Source: Pseudanabaena sp. BC1403 (lineage in GTDB: Bacteria > Cyanobacteriota > Cyanobacteriia > Pseudanabaenales > Pseudanabaenaceae). Taken from it: a DNA stretch of 64,000 nt. Location: NCBI RefSeq assembly GCF_002914585.1, contig NZ_PDDM01000025.1, positions 1-64,000 of the forward strand, given 5' to 3'. The translations under genes were made by a program, and so were the position numbers. The stretch's first letter is position 1. Each line of letters begins with the position of its first letter. The notes under the pieces were generated by a model. It did no database searches and was not told the origin of the DNA. It saw nothing but the letters and a program-made list of their open reading frames with translations. Positions 18,274-26,309 of the stretch are shown here, piece after piece.

Positions 18274-18611
18274 ATTTATAAAAATACATATTTGTTTTCA
18301 CTCTAATCTTATGGCTTTTCGGACAAACTCCCCCAGTATCAAAAGGAGGGGATCATAATGTTATGATTTCCTGACATTATGATCCCCCATCAAATTTGCT
18401 TCTATGATCTCCACAACAATTACAGGCATTTGGTTTTGGCTGAGTGTTTGTACTGCAACAACTAGATAAACTGGTCTAAACCAATAGAAGATAACCCTTC
18501 CAGCCATTGACCTTCTCAGAAAATTTGGCAGAATGTATTTAGCTACATGCAGAATCCTCAGTTCCAAGCAACTGAGATAGACACTATTAAAAGCAGTTGG
18601 AGGTTAATTGT
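18274..18611. other. gap between divergent psb27 and the DUF4912 gene
   Basis: It holds a 14-bp perfect hairpin (GGGGATCATAATGT at 18348, ACATTATGATCCCC at 18374) without a T run, so it is more likely regulatory or a repeat than a terminator. Both promoters must lie here. A ribosome binding site GGAGG at 18599-18603 serves the DUF4912 gene. An open frame on the minus strand (18361-18567) is not protein-like and was not annotated. Confidence 0.55.
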
Positions 18612-19883
18612 ATGGCGAGGGAACGTCCTCCCCTAGAAGAAATGACCTTGCGTCAGCTTCGCAAAGTAGCAGCAGAGCTAGAGATTTCTCGTTACAGTCG
18701 GATGCGCAAATCTCAGTTACTAGCTGATATCCAAACTATTCTTACAGCTCAAGGTGCAGCCTCAAACCAAGTAGATCGTAGTAACTCGGAGACACAAGAA
18801 ATCGTGGAAGCATCAAAGTTTAATGTCGGTAGTGAAGAAACAGAAGAAAACCTAGAATCGCTTGCTGCCATTGATCAAAGTATCGGTGATTTGCCAAGTG
18901 GTTACGGTGAAAGCCGAATCGTCCTATTACCTCGTGATCCCCAATGGGCTTATGTATATTGGGATGTTCCTAATTCTCAAAAAGAAGAGTTGAGAAAGCA
19001 AGGTGGACAGCAGTTGGCACTTCGTTTGTATGATGCCACCGATGTTAATTTGGATTACCAAACTCCTAATAACTTACAGGAATATAATAGCGATGAACTC
19101 GCTCGTGAATGGTATTTGCCGATCCCAATTAGCGATCGCGATTATGTAGCTGAACTTGGCTATCGTTGTGCTGATGGTCGTTGGTTAGTCCTAACCCGCT
19201 CTAAAGTAGTTCACGTTCCTCCTGTATTCCCTTCGGAATGGGTAGAAGATAACTTTATTACCGTTCCTTGGGATCAAACTCTTAAGGGTCAAACCTTCTT
19301 CACGCTGGTTCCTCCAGCCAAGAAAGTTGCACCTGCGCCTGAAGAATCAACGACAACTAGCGATGGTTCCTACGACGAAATCTTCAATATTGCCCGTGAA
19401 GCAGAAGTCCAAAGAATCTCTGGCTCTCTCTATGGCTCTATGCAGCATGAAGCTATGGCTCCTCAGTCTCTTAGCTCCTACGTCTTCCCCTCTGGTGCAG
19501 GTTTATTTGCGGGTGCAGCAGGTGCAGTCAGTGCAAGCGGTATTAACTACTCTGGCATTGGCATGTCTAGCTACAGCTTCTTCTCTAGCGAAGCACCTAT
19601 TCGTCCTCGCCAGTTCTGGTTGGTTGCTGACGCTGAGTTGATTGTCTATGGGGCAACTGAGCCTGATGCTTCAGTTACAATTGGCGGTCGTCCTATCAAG
19701 CTCAATGCTGATGGTACATTCCGTTTCCATACTTCTTTCCAAGATGGCATTCAAGACTATCCCATCTTTGCAGTTGCTGCGGATGGAGAACAAAATCGGG
19801 CTATTCACATGAAGTTCGAGCGTCAAACTCTTGAGCGACGCACTAACACCAAAGAAGAAGCAATTCCCGAATGGATTAGCTAA
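18612..19883 (+). CDS. DUF4912 protein with Rho-N-like N-terminus
   Basis: A 423-aa protein. The ATG at 18612, with GGAGG eight bases upstream, is preferred over an in-frame TTG at 18597. The first 45 residues (PPLEEMTLRQLRKVAAELE...SRMRKSQLLADI) resemble the Rho termination factor N-terminal SAP-like fold, which suggests nucleic-acid binding. A DUF4912 domain (about 100-235) has ESRIVLLPRDPQWAYVYWDV. The C-terminal half includes a Gly/Ala/Ser-rich linker and a small beta domain (about 325-410, IVYGATEPDASVTIGGRP). The function is unknown. A strong palindromic terminator follows. Confidence 0.85.
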   Translation: MARERPPLEEMTLRQLRKVAAELEISRYSRMRKSQLLADIQTILTAQGAASNQVDRSNSETQEIVEASKFNVGSEETEENLESLAAIDQSIGDLPSGYGESRIVLLPRDPQWAYVYWDVPNSQKEELRKQGGQQLALRLYDATDVNLDYQTPNNLQEYNSDELAREWYLPIPISDRDYVAELGYRCADGRWLVLTRSKVVHVPPVFPSEWVEDNFITVPWDQTLKGQTFFTLVPPAKKVAPAPEESTTTSDGSYDEIFNIAREAEVQRISGSLYGSMQHEAMAPQSLSSYVFPSGAGLFAGAAGAVSASGINYSGIGMSSYSFFSSEAPIRPRQFWLVADAELIVYGATEPDASVTIGGRPIKLNADGTFRFHTSFQDGIQDYPIFAVAADGEQNRAIHMKFERQTLERRTNTKEEAIPEWIS

Positions 19884-19900
19884 GTTTCTAATTTAAAAAC

Positions 19901-19953
19901 AAAACCCAAAAGAGAGTTGCAGCGATACGCGCCGCAGCTCTCTTTTGGGTTTT
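19901..19953 (+). terminator. palindromic terminator of the DUF4912 gene
   Basis: Outer arms AAAACCCAAAAGAGAG (19901-19916) and CTCTCTTTTGGGTTTT (19938-19953) are perfectly complementary. The GC-rich inner part (TGCAGCG...CGCCGCA) pairs with small bulges. It carries the AAAACCC/GGGTTTT cap shared by several other palindromes in the window. Confidence 0.8.
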
Positions 19954-20012
19954 ATATTGAATTGTGCGTAAGTTTAGCCCCTAACTAATCCGAGCCATGA
20001 TTGCCAATTAAG

Positions 20013-20262
20013 TTAATACCAAAGCACGAAATGGCTTAGCCATTTCGTGCTTTCAAAAAAACCAGCGATTCTCATTATGAAACCAATTTTGGTGTTTTTA
20101 GCGCCGAAGGCGCTAGAAACACCAAAATTGGTTGTTTGAAAGCCCGCCAACGACGGGCTTTCAAACAACCAATTTTTATAATGAGAACTGCTGCAAAAAA
20201 CCTTACTGGGTTTGATTTCCAAATCACAAAAGTGCAGTCACCCTTTGGTGAATTGGTATAAT
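20013..20262. mobile_element. family-B element interrupted by a family-A element
   Basis: The ends, TAATACC at 20014 and TTGGTATAA near 20261, match the uninterrupted family-B copies at 39442, 56952 and 60596. The left end also has the typical small hairpin (GCACGAAATGG...CCATTTCGTGC). The right part AATCACAAAAGTG...GTGAATTGGTATAA is the usual family-B right end. Between them sits the family-A element at 20064-20194. No coding capacity is present, so mobilisation would need a transposase in trans. Confidence 0.75.
20064..20194. mobile_element. family-A element (about 131 bp) nested inside family B
   Basis: The ends are AGCGATTCTCATTAT and ATAATGAGAACTGCTGC. Inside are two hairpins: one with arms around ACCAATTTTGGTG and core GCGCCGAAGGCGC, the second with GTTTGAAAGCCCG and CGGGCTTTCAAAC. 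A third copy of ACCAATTTTT precedes the right end. It is flanked by an 8-bp direct repeat AAAAAACC (20056-20063 and 20195-20202), a target-site duplication that documents insertion into the older family-B element. Confidence 0.8.
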
Positions 20263-20303
20263 ATCGTCATAGAAAATTTTGGTAGTCTGATTTAAAGGAA
20301 TCT

Positions 20304-20969
20304 ATGGAGCCTAAAGCCCTACAAACTGTAGCTAAAGATGAATATAAGGACAATTTAATTGATCGCATGTTTATCTGGCTATTTTCTCTCAAGATGTCAC
20401 AGGCTCTGGGCAAGGGGACTGAAATCAGTGGATATGATGGCTTTGTCGAGTTGTCGAAACAAATTATGCAGGGACGTAATGCTAAAGAGCAGCAAGCAAT
20501 TGTGGCAAAAGTACTGCATTCTTTAGTGCCATCACCAGCACTATGGGCAATTCGGACATTTTCCTCGCCTACAAGACTGGTATGCGTTCTTAATGCGTGG
20601 TTTGCAGCCAAACTGTTTGAGTGGTTAGTCGGGCCTTGTGAGGTCGAGGAAGCTGAGATAATTTTGGAAGATGGAACGGCGCGATCGCAACCTTCAGCAG
20701 TACAGATTAAAAAATGTCGTTATTTGGTAGATAGTGGCTGCGTGGGCATGTGTGTCAATATGTGTAAAGTTCCTACTCAAGAATTTTTTACTGAGAAATT
20801 TGGGATTCCGCTCACCATGACCCCCAACTTTGAAGATCTCAGTTGCAAAATGATTTTTGGTCAAATCCCCCTCGATCCAGCAAATGATCCAGACCATAAA
20901 CAACCATGTTTAAAGCAACAATGTCCGACTGCAAGTTTTGCTGCTGCTGCTTGCCCTAAGCTAAATTAA
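20304..20969 (+). CDS. beta-carotene isomerase D27-like protein (DUF4033)
   Basis: A 221-aa protein with the DUF4033 (D27-like C-terminal) signature. It shows the Cys-rich block CRYLVDSGCVGMCVNMCKVPTQEFF (about 133-157) and GIPLTMTPNFEDLSCKMIFG, then a C-terminal Cys-rich tail (CLKQQCPTASFAAAACP). Plant D27 is an iron-dependent 9-cis/all-trans beta-carotene isomerase in strigolactone synthesis; the role of cyanobacterial homologues is mostly unassigned. The cysteines could bind an Fe-S cluster or iron (inference). It has its own start (ATG 20304) just after the nested mobile elements, whose sequence may have replaced part of the promoter. Confidence 0.85.
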   Translation: MEPKALQTVAKDEYKDNLIDRMFIWLFSLKMSQALGKGTEISGYDGFVELSKQIMQGRNAKEQQAIVAKVLHSLVPSPALWAIRTFSSPTRLVCVLNAWFAAKLFEWLVGPCEVEEAEIILEDGTARSQPSAVQIKKCRYLVDSGCVGMCVNMCKVPTQEFFTEKFGIPLTMTPNFEDLSCKMIFGQIPLDPANDPDHKQPCLKQQCPTASFAAAACPKLN

Positions 20970-21039
20970 CGGAGTATTTTCTGCGTATTTCGATAAAATT
21001 CAATTTAAGCGAATTGTTGGAGAAGTCTAGAGCTTGTTA

Positions 21040-21117
21040 ATGGTCGATCGCGATGAGATTTTGGCAGATGCAGTAAAATTAATTGAGCAGGAATCAGTTA
21101 GCCTATATCTTTTCTAA
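21040..21117 (+). pseudogene. short ORF, possible 5' gene fragment at the left edge of the defence island
   Basis: An ATG at 21040 begins MVDRDEILADAVKLIEQES and stops after 25 codons. The N-terminus looks protein-like and contains a HIP1-like TCGATCGCGA site, in contrast with the AT-rich gene that follows. It may be the truncated start of a host gene at the insertion point of the next three genes. Evidence is weak. Confidence 0.18.
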
Positions 21118-21167
21118 GATAGCAAAGATAAATCTTATTTAATATTCTGAAGTTTATTGAGTTATTT

Positions 21168-22718
21168 ATGTCAACACAAATACTTGCTTTAGAAAAGATT
21201 GATCAACTATTTACAATTGATTCTCTTTGTGAATATTTGGAAAGTCATAAATCAATTAAATTGATAGTCAAGTGCGAGATGTTTGATTCAGCTAACTCAA
21301 ATCTAAGCATAGCAGATGATTATTTGTTTTCTCTGTTTCTTGGAGAAAGTATTTATCCATTTTGTAGCTCGATATCTTGTCTAGTTAATTTAAGAAGTAT
21401 TGATTTTGATTTATCTGTAGAAAATCCTTGTGAGTTAGGAATAATTCTTCTAAGATTTTCTGAAGTGTGTTACTCAGAAGGGAAGGATGATTGCAATGAA
21501 ACAATACTTGATAGTTTTCAAGAATTAAAAATAAATTTTCAAAATAAATTGTTTGAGTCAAACAAACCAAGATTAATTTTTCATGAGTTAGCTGATAGTT
21601 ATATGGCTAATTTAGTAGCTGGGGAATCTGATTTAGACTATGACGAAGATTCAGCCAAATCTCATTATAGTTTACATCCTGAAGAAGAATTTGGCTTTTG
21701 GCATTCATTTCTTAGTCCTTATCTTAATTATGACTTATACTCTTCTCCTTGGGCATGGATTATTCCTTATCATGCTAACAAAAGTGAAGAACCACATAAT
21801 ATAGAAACTCTACTTTTATCATATGGAGGGATGAGTGAAAATTTTATCATGGAAGAAGCAGATAACTTAGTATTTAACAGTCTTCCTTCAATAGTATTGA
21901 GCCAGTCAGTAATGATGCAATTTCCTAGAATAGGGTTTAATATTGCTCAAAAGTGTGCATATTCAATTTTTAAAAAAGATATTGATTCAGATAGTTATTC
22001 AAACTTCAATCCAAAAGTCAATCATTTCAGAGATGCTAAAACATATCAAATTTTACTTTCAGAAGATGGTAGTTTGATGACAATTAGAGATAATTTTGCT
22101 CAATATATATTTTTCGTTGATCATTACGACTACTCTGTTGATCATTACGACTACTCTTCTGACGCGGAAATTTCACTCAAAAATCTTGATGTTTCTGTAG
22201 AGCAAGACTATCAAAATGCTTTTGACATAATTGCAGATAAACTGAGTTATTTAGCAGGAAATCATATTGATATATCCTGTCCGTGGAATAAATTAGATGA
22301 TGAACTGTTTGAACAACTTTGCTATGACTTGATTGCTTATTCTTCTAATTTTGATTTAGATACTCGACAAAAAATGGGTAAATCTCGTTCGCGTGATGGG
22401 GGAAGAGATATTGAAGTTTATACTCGAAGCCGATTAAACAAACCAAAATCTAAATGGATTGTCCAATGCAAACTACTTCAAAGATCTGCAACTTTGGCAG
22501 GATCAAAGGTGCAAGTATCTGATGTCATCGATCAATATGGTGCTGAAGGATTCTGGATTATGACAAATGGCGTTATTGATGCGACCTTGCATGACAAACT
22601 TGATGCAATATCAAGAAACCGAAAAATAGGTATAGAAAAATGGGATTATCTAAAAATTGAACGTATATTAGCAAAGCCCAAATATCAAAATATTCGCAAG
22701 CGTTATTTTGGTGTCTGA
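21168..22718 (+). CDS. Mrr-type restriction endonuclease domain protein with unknown N-terminus
   Basis: A 516-aa protein. The C-terminal 150 residues are a PD-(D/E)xK nuclease of the Mrr/REase type: LDDELFEQLCYDLI (about 375-388), RDGGRDIEV (409-417, probable catalytic Asp414) and WIVQCK (Gln433, Lys435). These are followed by GAEGFWIMTNG and a C-terminal helix. The first 330 residues are acidic and rich in Ser, Asp and Tyr and match nothing I know; they may be a sensor or specificity domain. Residues about 317-330 are a 7-aa tandem duplication (VDHYDYS twice). The gene is AT-rich and lacks HIP1 sites. It is followed after 49 bp by the PtuA/PtuB-like pair, so a shared defence role is plausible. 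Confidence 0.75.
   Translation: MSTQILALEKIDQLFTIDSLCEYLESHKSIKLIVKCEMFDSANSNLSIADDYLFSLFLGESIYPFCSSISCLVNLRSIDFDLSVENPCELGIILLRFSEVCYSEGKDDCNETILDSFQELKINFQNKLFESNKPRLIFHELADSYMANLVAGESDLDYDEDSAKSHYSLHPEEEFGFWHSFLSPYLNYDLYSSPWAWIIPYHANKSEEPHNIETLLLSYGGMSENFIMEEADNLVFNSLPSIVLSQSVMMQFPRIGFNIAQKCAYSIFKKDIDSDSYSNFNPKVNHFRDAKTYQILLSEDGSLMTIRDNFAQYIFFVDHYDYSVDHYDYSSDAEISLKNLDVSVEQDYQNAFDIIADKLSYLAGNHIDISCPWNKLDDELFEQLCYDLIAYSSNFDLDTRQKMGKSRSRDGGRDIEVYTRSRLNKPKSKWIVQCKLLQRSATLAGSKVQVSDVIDQYGAEGFWIMTNGVIDATLHDKLDAISRNRKIGIEKWDYLKIERILAKPKYQNIRKRYFGV
22116..22157 (+). repeat. 21-bp perfect tandem duplication in the Mrr-type gene
   Basis: Two identical head-to-tail 21-bp copies (22116-22136 and 22137-22157), each encoding Val-Asp-His-Tyr-Asp-Tyr-Ser. 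The lack of any mismatch suggests a recent slippage or duplication that kept the frame. Confidence 0.9.
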
Positions 22719-22767
22719 AGACTTCACTTTATGTAATTTTAGTAAAAGTTATATCTATTAGAAAATA

Positions 22768-24042
22768 ATGAAAATCAAACAATTAAGAATGCAATCATTT
22801 CGAGGCATCAATGATCTAACTATAGATTTTGATCCACAGCTTAATATTGTAATTGGTAATAATGGCTCAGGTAAATCTAGCATTCTTGATTGCTTGGGCG
22901 CTTTCCTCAGACATATTTGTGATCTTGTAAATGCATTGTATGTAAATTCAAACAACATAACTGATTTTAGGAATCCAAGACCTAAAAATATTTTTTTAGA
23001 TGATGATATTAGTGCTAATAATGAAAAAGCTAATGTTCAGCTAGAAACTACTCTTAAGTCTTTAGATTTTCAATTTTTCATACAAAAAAATAGAGGAGAT
23101 CAATCTAAAGTATCAGCAAACATATTAGACAATAATCCATCTGATCTTTTACAAAGCTTCATTCATTCTACTAGCATACCTGTTCTAATTTATTACTCAG
23201 TGAAACGTGATATTTTATTTGAAGAATGTCTAGATTATGAATCAGAAAAGAGCGATACTCTTCTTGATGCTTATATTCGTGCATTTACAGGTGGGCAAGT
23301 TGTTTTTAAAGAATTTTTTGAATGGTTTAAGTTACTTGAAGAATTAGAAAATGAGCTGATTAGAGATGACCCAAATTATCGAGATAAACAATTAGAATCT
23401 GTACGCCAAGCAATTTATACTTTTCTGCCAGAATTTAAAGATCTCAGAATTCGTCGTCGTCCTGAACTACGCATGACTGTTACCAAAAATAGTGCTGAAC
23501 TTACGATCAATCAATTGTCTGATGGCGAAAAAAACTTGTTAGCGATGGTTGGTGATTTGGCGAGAAGATTGGCGATCGCTAATCCTGAGATGAAAAAACC
23601 TGAACAGGGTAGCGGTGTAGTCTTAATTGACGAGATCGAGCTACATCTGCATCCTAAATGGCAGCGTATGGTTATACCTGCATTACTACGAACTTTCCCC
23701 AACTGTCAATTTATAATTACAACCCACTCACCACAAGTGCTAGGCGAAGTCAAAGATGGAAAAATCTATCGACTTGCTAATACAGAATCTGGCGTTACAG
23801 CAGAAATAGTCCGAACCTATGGCAGAGATAGCAATCGCATTCTCGAAGATGAAATGGGAGTTCCTAAACGGAATCAAAAAATTAAAGATGATTTATTAAA
23901 TCTATTCAGACTAATTGATGATGGTAATTTAACTCAAGCAAAAGAGCTACAAATATCCCTAAAAGAGGAAATAGGCTTTGATGAGCCAGAATTTGCGAGG
24001 GCAGATGTGTTAATTCATCGGAAAGAAGTTTTAGGAAGATGA
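22768..24042 (+). CDS. AAA ATPase, PtuA-like (Septu defence)
   Basis: A 424-aa ABC/SMC-like ATPase of the AAA_15/AAA_21 type. Walker A GNNGSGKSS is at about 30-38, the signature helix LSDGEKNLLAMVGDLARRL at about 250, Walker B GVVLIDEIELHLHPKWQ at about 287-303, and the switch histidine in ITTHSPQ at about 318. A central helical insert (about 50-240) replaces the long SMC coiled coil. There is no TOPRIM domain, which argues against an OLD nuclease. The stop overlaps the next start by four bases (ATGA), so the two genes are translationally coupled. Pairing with a TIGR02646-type HNH gene is the Septu (PtuAB) layout. Only one HIP1 site is present. Confidence 0.82.
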   Translation: MKIKQLRMQSFRGINDLTIDFDPQLNIVIGNNGSGKSSILDCLGAFLRHICDLVNALYVNSNNITDFRNPRPKNIFLDDDISANNEKANVQLETTLKSLDFQFFIQKNRGDQSKVSANILDNNPSDLLQSFIHSTSIPVLIYYSVKRDILFEECLDYESEKSDTLLDAYIRAFTGGQVVFKEFFEWFKLLEELENELIRDDPNYRDKQLESVRQAIYTFLPEFKDLRIRRRPELRMTVTKNSAELTINQLSDGEKNLLAMVGDLARRLAIANPEMKKPEQGSGVVLIDEIELHLHPKWQRMVIPALLRTFPNCQFIITTHSPQVLGEVKDGKIYRLANTESGVTAEIVRTYGRDSNRILEDEMGVPKRNQKIKDDLLNLFRLIDDGNLTQAKELQISLKEEIGFDEPEFARADVLIHRKEVLGR

Positions 24043-24728
24043 GATATATCAAAAAGGGGCATGAACCACCAAGTTTTACTGACTGGAAATCTCAAGAAAA
24101 TGATGATTGGAAACCAACCTACAGTGATTTGCGCGGTCAAATTAAATCTGATGTCCATGACGCTTTACTGAAAGAACAAGGTTATACCTGCTGTTATTGC
24201 GGAATGAAAATTGACAGTGACATCAGCCATATTGAACATCTGCAACCACAAAATGAAAAAGAGTCAGAACAACCAAAAAATCTCGCTTTAGCAATAGATT
24301 TCTCAAATCTTTTAGCATCATGTGGTTTCTCAGAGAAATATAAAATATCCGATCCTGAGCAAAAATATGAAACTGTTCTGCACTGCCTACAGCATTGTGG
24401 CTGCAAAAGAGGAAATAATCCGCTTTCAGTCTCACCATTGCAAGCAGATTGCGCTGATTTTTTTCGATATACAGGTTCTGGAGAAATACGCCCTGTCGAA
24501 GATTCTGATAAACAGCAAGCCGCATTAGAAACTATCCAAACGCTAAATCTCAAGCATGAAAATTTAACGGCTATGAGAGAAGCTGCAATTATTGGTGCTT
24601 TACAAGGATTAGAAGAATTAACGACAGCAGATTTAGAAATGCTGATTAAATCCTATGAACAGCCAAATCAACAAGCTTTTAGCTTTGTGATCGCCTATAT
24701 TCTTCGGCAATTTCTAGAGCCAAACTGA
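24039..24728 (+). CDS. HNH endonuclease, PtuB-like (TIGR02646 family)
   Basis: A 229-aa protein with the retron/Septu-associated HNH pattern: CCYCGMKI (about 49), the catalytic ISHIEHLQPQ (about 67-76), NLLASCG, and GCKRGNNPL, then an IRPVEDSDKQQAALETIQTLNL segment typical of TIGR02646 proteins. In Septu the ATPase holds and regulates the HNH nuclease, which cuts nucleic acid during phage infection (family knowledge). No reverse transcriptase is present, so this is not a retron. It overlaps the ATPase gene by 4 bp and ends 36 bp before the convergent GTPase gene. Confidence 0.82.
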   Translation: MRYIKKGHEPPSFTDWKSQENDDWKPTYSDLRGQIKSDVHDALLKEQGYTCCYCGMKIDSDISHIEHLQPQNEKESEQPKNLALAIDFSNLLASCGFSEKYKISDPEQKYETVLHCLQHCGCKRGNNPLSVSPLQADCADFFRYTGSGEIRPVEDSDKQQAALETIQTLNLKHENLTAMREAAIIGALQGLEELTTADLEMLIKSYEQPNQQAFSFVIAYILRQFLEPN

Positions 24729-24763
24729 ATATATAGTCGCAGAAATTTGCCTGAATGCGATCA

Positions 24764-26305
24764 TTAAGTTGTTTTTTGCTTTACCAACACCATCACTCGA
24801 TTGACAGCATCTTGCACAAAAATCTTGAGAAACTCATCACGGCGATTTAGTTGAAACTGGCGCTGAACGACCTCGGCAATACCGCCATCGCCCCAATCGC
24901 GATCGCGACTAAAGTATTCGATAAAACTCTTACCCGCAATGCGCGTGAGATAGGCTGCTGTAACTGATTGAACTGTTGCTTTAAGAACTAGCCCGACTAC
25001 AGTTACGGAAATTAATGTGGTAATGATTTGGACTACACCTTTGACGATGCCGAGACTAACAAGCGTGCGCGTGAGTGAATTGGCCAGCTCTTTACCGCGA
25101 TCAATATTGATTTCGCAGCCATAGACTTTACCAATTTCCACAACCATTTGGGCGTTGATCGCGGCTGTAGCCAGAAGATCGACCACTGGTAAAGGCGTAG
25201 CAAAAACTACGCCAACTACTAGCCATTGGAATTTCTCAACTACTTTTTCAGCTTCAGCTTGTTGTTGTTGTGAGAGCGCTTCGCGAGTTGCTTCAGTGAG
25301 ACGTTGCGATCGCAATAACACATTATCCGCCACGAGTTCATCGCCTTCATAACTGAGAATATCAAGAGTTCTTACTAAAAGTGGCTGAATTTTGGGTTTG
25401 GGAGTAACGACTTCACCAGAGTCTAGGGTAATTGCCGCAGGACTTGCGGAGATCGCGACTACATCTTCGGGCGCGATAAAATCAAGTACGCGCGATCGCA
25501 AACTAGTTTGGATGATTTCGCGATCGCTTTTAGTTAGGCGATCAATTTTATTGAAAGCAAGAATTGTGCGCTTGCCGATATCGGTAAGGGCTTTGAGAAC
25601 TTCAAATTCCGAACTCCGTAAATCGTCATCAACGACAAACATAATCAAATCTGCTTCTGTCGCAATTTTTCGCGCCTCCTGTTCGCGATCGCTACCCAAT
25701 GCACTAGCTTCTAATATCCCTGGGCAATCAGTAAATTGAATTGGTACTTCTAGACCATGAAATCTCACAGGTGTATAGACTTTACCAAGTTGAGTAGTTC
25801 CCATAACCGCACCGACTTCACCTTTGACGGTGATATCTTGAAGCGATAGATCAAGCAATCCATTTACTAATGAAGTTTTGCCTGCGGAGCCAACCCCAAA
25901 CACAACCACTCGCAATTCTTGACGGATGAAGTTCTTTTTGAGTTGTTCGGTTTGCTCAGATAGAGATCGGCGCATTACCTCATCTTGGATTTGCTCGACC
26001 TGCCGCTCTAAGGCTTCAAGACTGTCTTGAGCCGCTTCGATCTTATCGGTAGGTACTTCAGGAATGGGACGTGGTTTAGATGGTTCAGATTGAAATAGGC
26101 GTAAATACCGCCAAATGATCAAAAACAATCCTACAAATAAGCCTATTAGCAAGAGAACTACGAAACCGCCTAAAATCGGGGAAGAGGCTGCCACAAGTTG
26201 GTAGATTTGAATAATCCGATCAAGTAAGGGAATGATAAACGAAATTACTAGACCAAAGCAGCCTAAGACAAGTAGCGATCGCAACCAAGGAAATTTTCTT
26301 TTCAT
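24764..26305 (-). CDS. membrane-anchored GTPase with DUF697
   Basis: A 513-aa protein. Two N-terminal membrane helices (about 10-30 and 43-66) are followed by a coiled segment and an Era/dynamin-like GTPase domain: P-loop GVGSAGKTS (about 136-144), DCPG (G3) and NKID (G4). The C-terminus is a hydrophobic DUF697 domain (about 350-500). Such proteins are common in cyanobacteria; the role is unknown, perhaps membrane or transport regulation. It starts four bases after the stop of the P-type ATPase gene, so the two are very likely one operon. Confidence 0.88.
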   Translation of the reverse strand: MKRKFPWLRSLLVLGCFGLVISFIIPLLDRIIQIYQLVAASSPILGGFVVLLLIGLFVGLFLIIWRYLRLFQSEPSKPRPIPEVPTDKIEAAQDSLEALERQVEQIQDEVMRRSLSEQTEQLKKNFIRQELRVVVFGVGSAGKTSLVNGLLDLSLQDITVKGEVGAVMGTTQLGKVYTPVRFHGLEVPIQFTDCPGILEASALGSDREQEARKIATEADLIMFVVDDDLRSSEFEVLKALTDIGKRTILAFNKIDRLTKSDREIIQTSLRSRVLDFIAPEDVVAISASPAAITLDSGEVVTPKPKIQPLLVRTLDILSYEGDELVADNVLLRSQRLTEATREALSQQQQAEAEKVVEKFQWLVVGVVFATPLPVVDLLATAAINAQMVVEIGKVYGCEINIDRGKELANSLTRTLVSLGIVKGVVQIITTLISVTVVGLVLKATVQSVTAAYLTRIAGKSFIEYFSRDRDWGDGGIAEVVQRQFQLNRRDEFLKIFVQDAVNRVMVLVKQKTT

Positions 26306-26309
26306 TGGC

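Noticed and set aside
18361-18567. Open frame on the minus strand between psb27 and the DUF4912 gene
   Set aside because: The composition is not protein-like and it covers a hairpin and the promoter area of the divergent genes.
22768-24042. OLD-family nuclease
   Set aside because: The protein ends soon after the ATPase core and has no TOPRIM domain.
21168-24728. Retron interpretation of the ATPase/HNH pair
   Set aside because: No reverse transcriptase or msr/msd-like structured RNA is visible next to the pair; the third gene is a nuclease.
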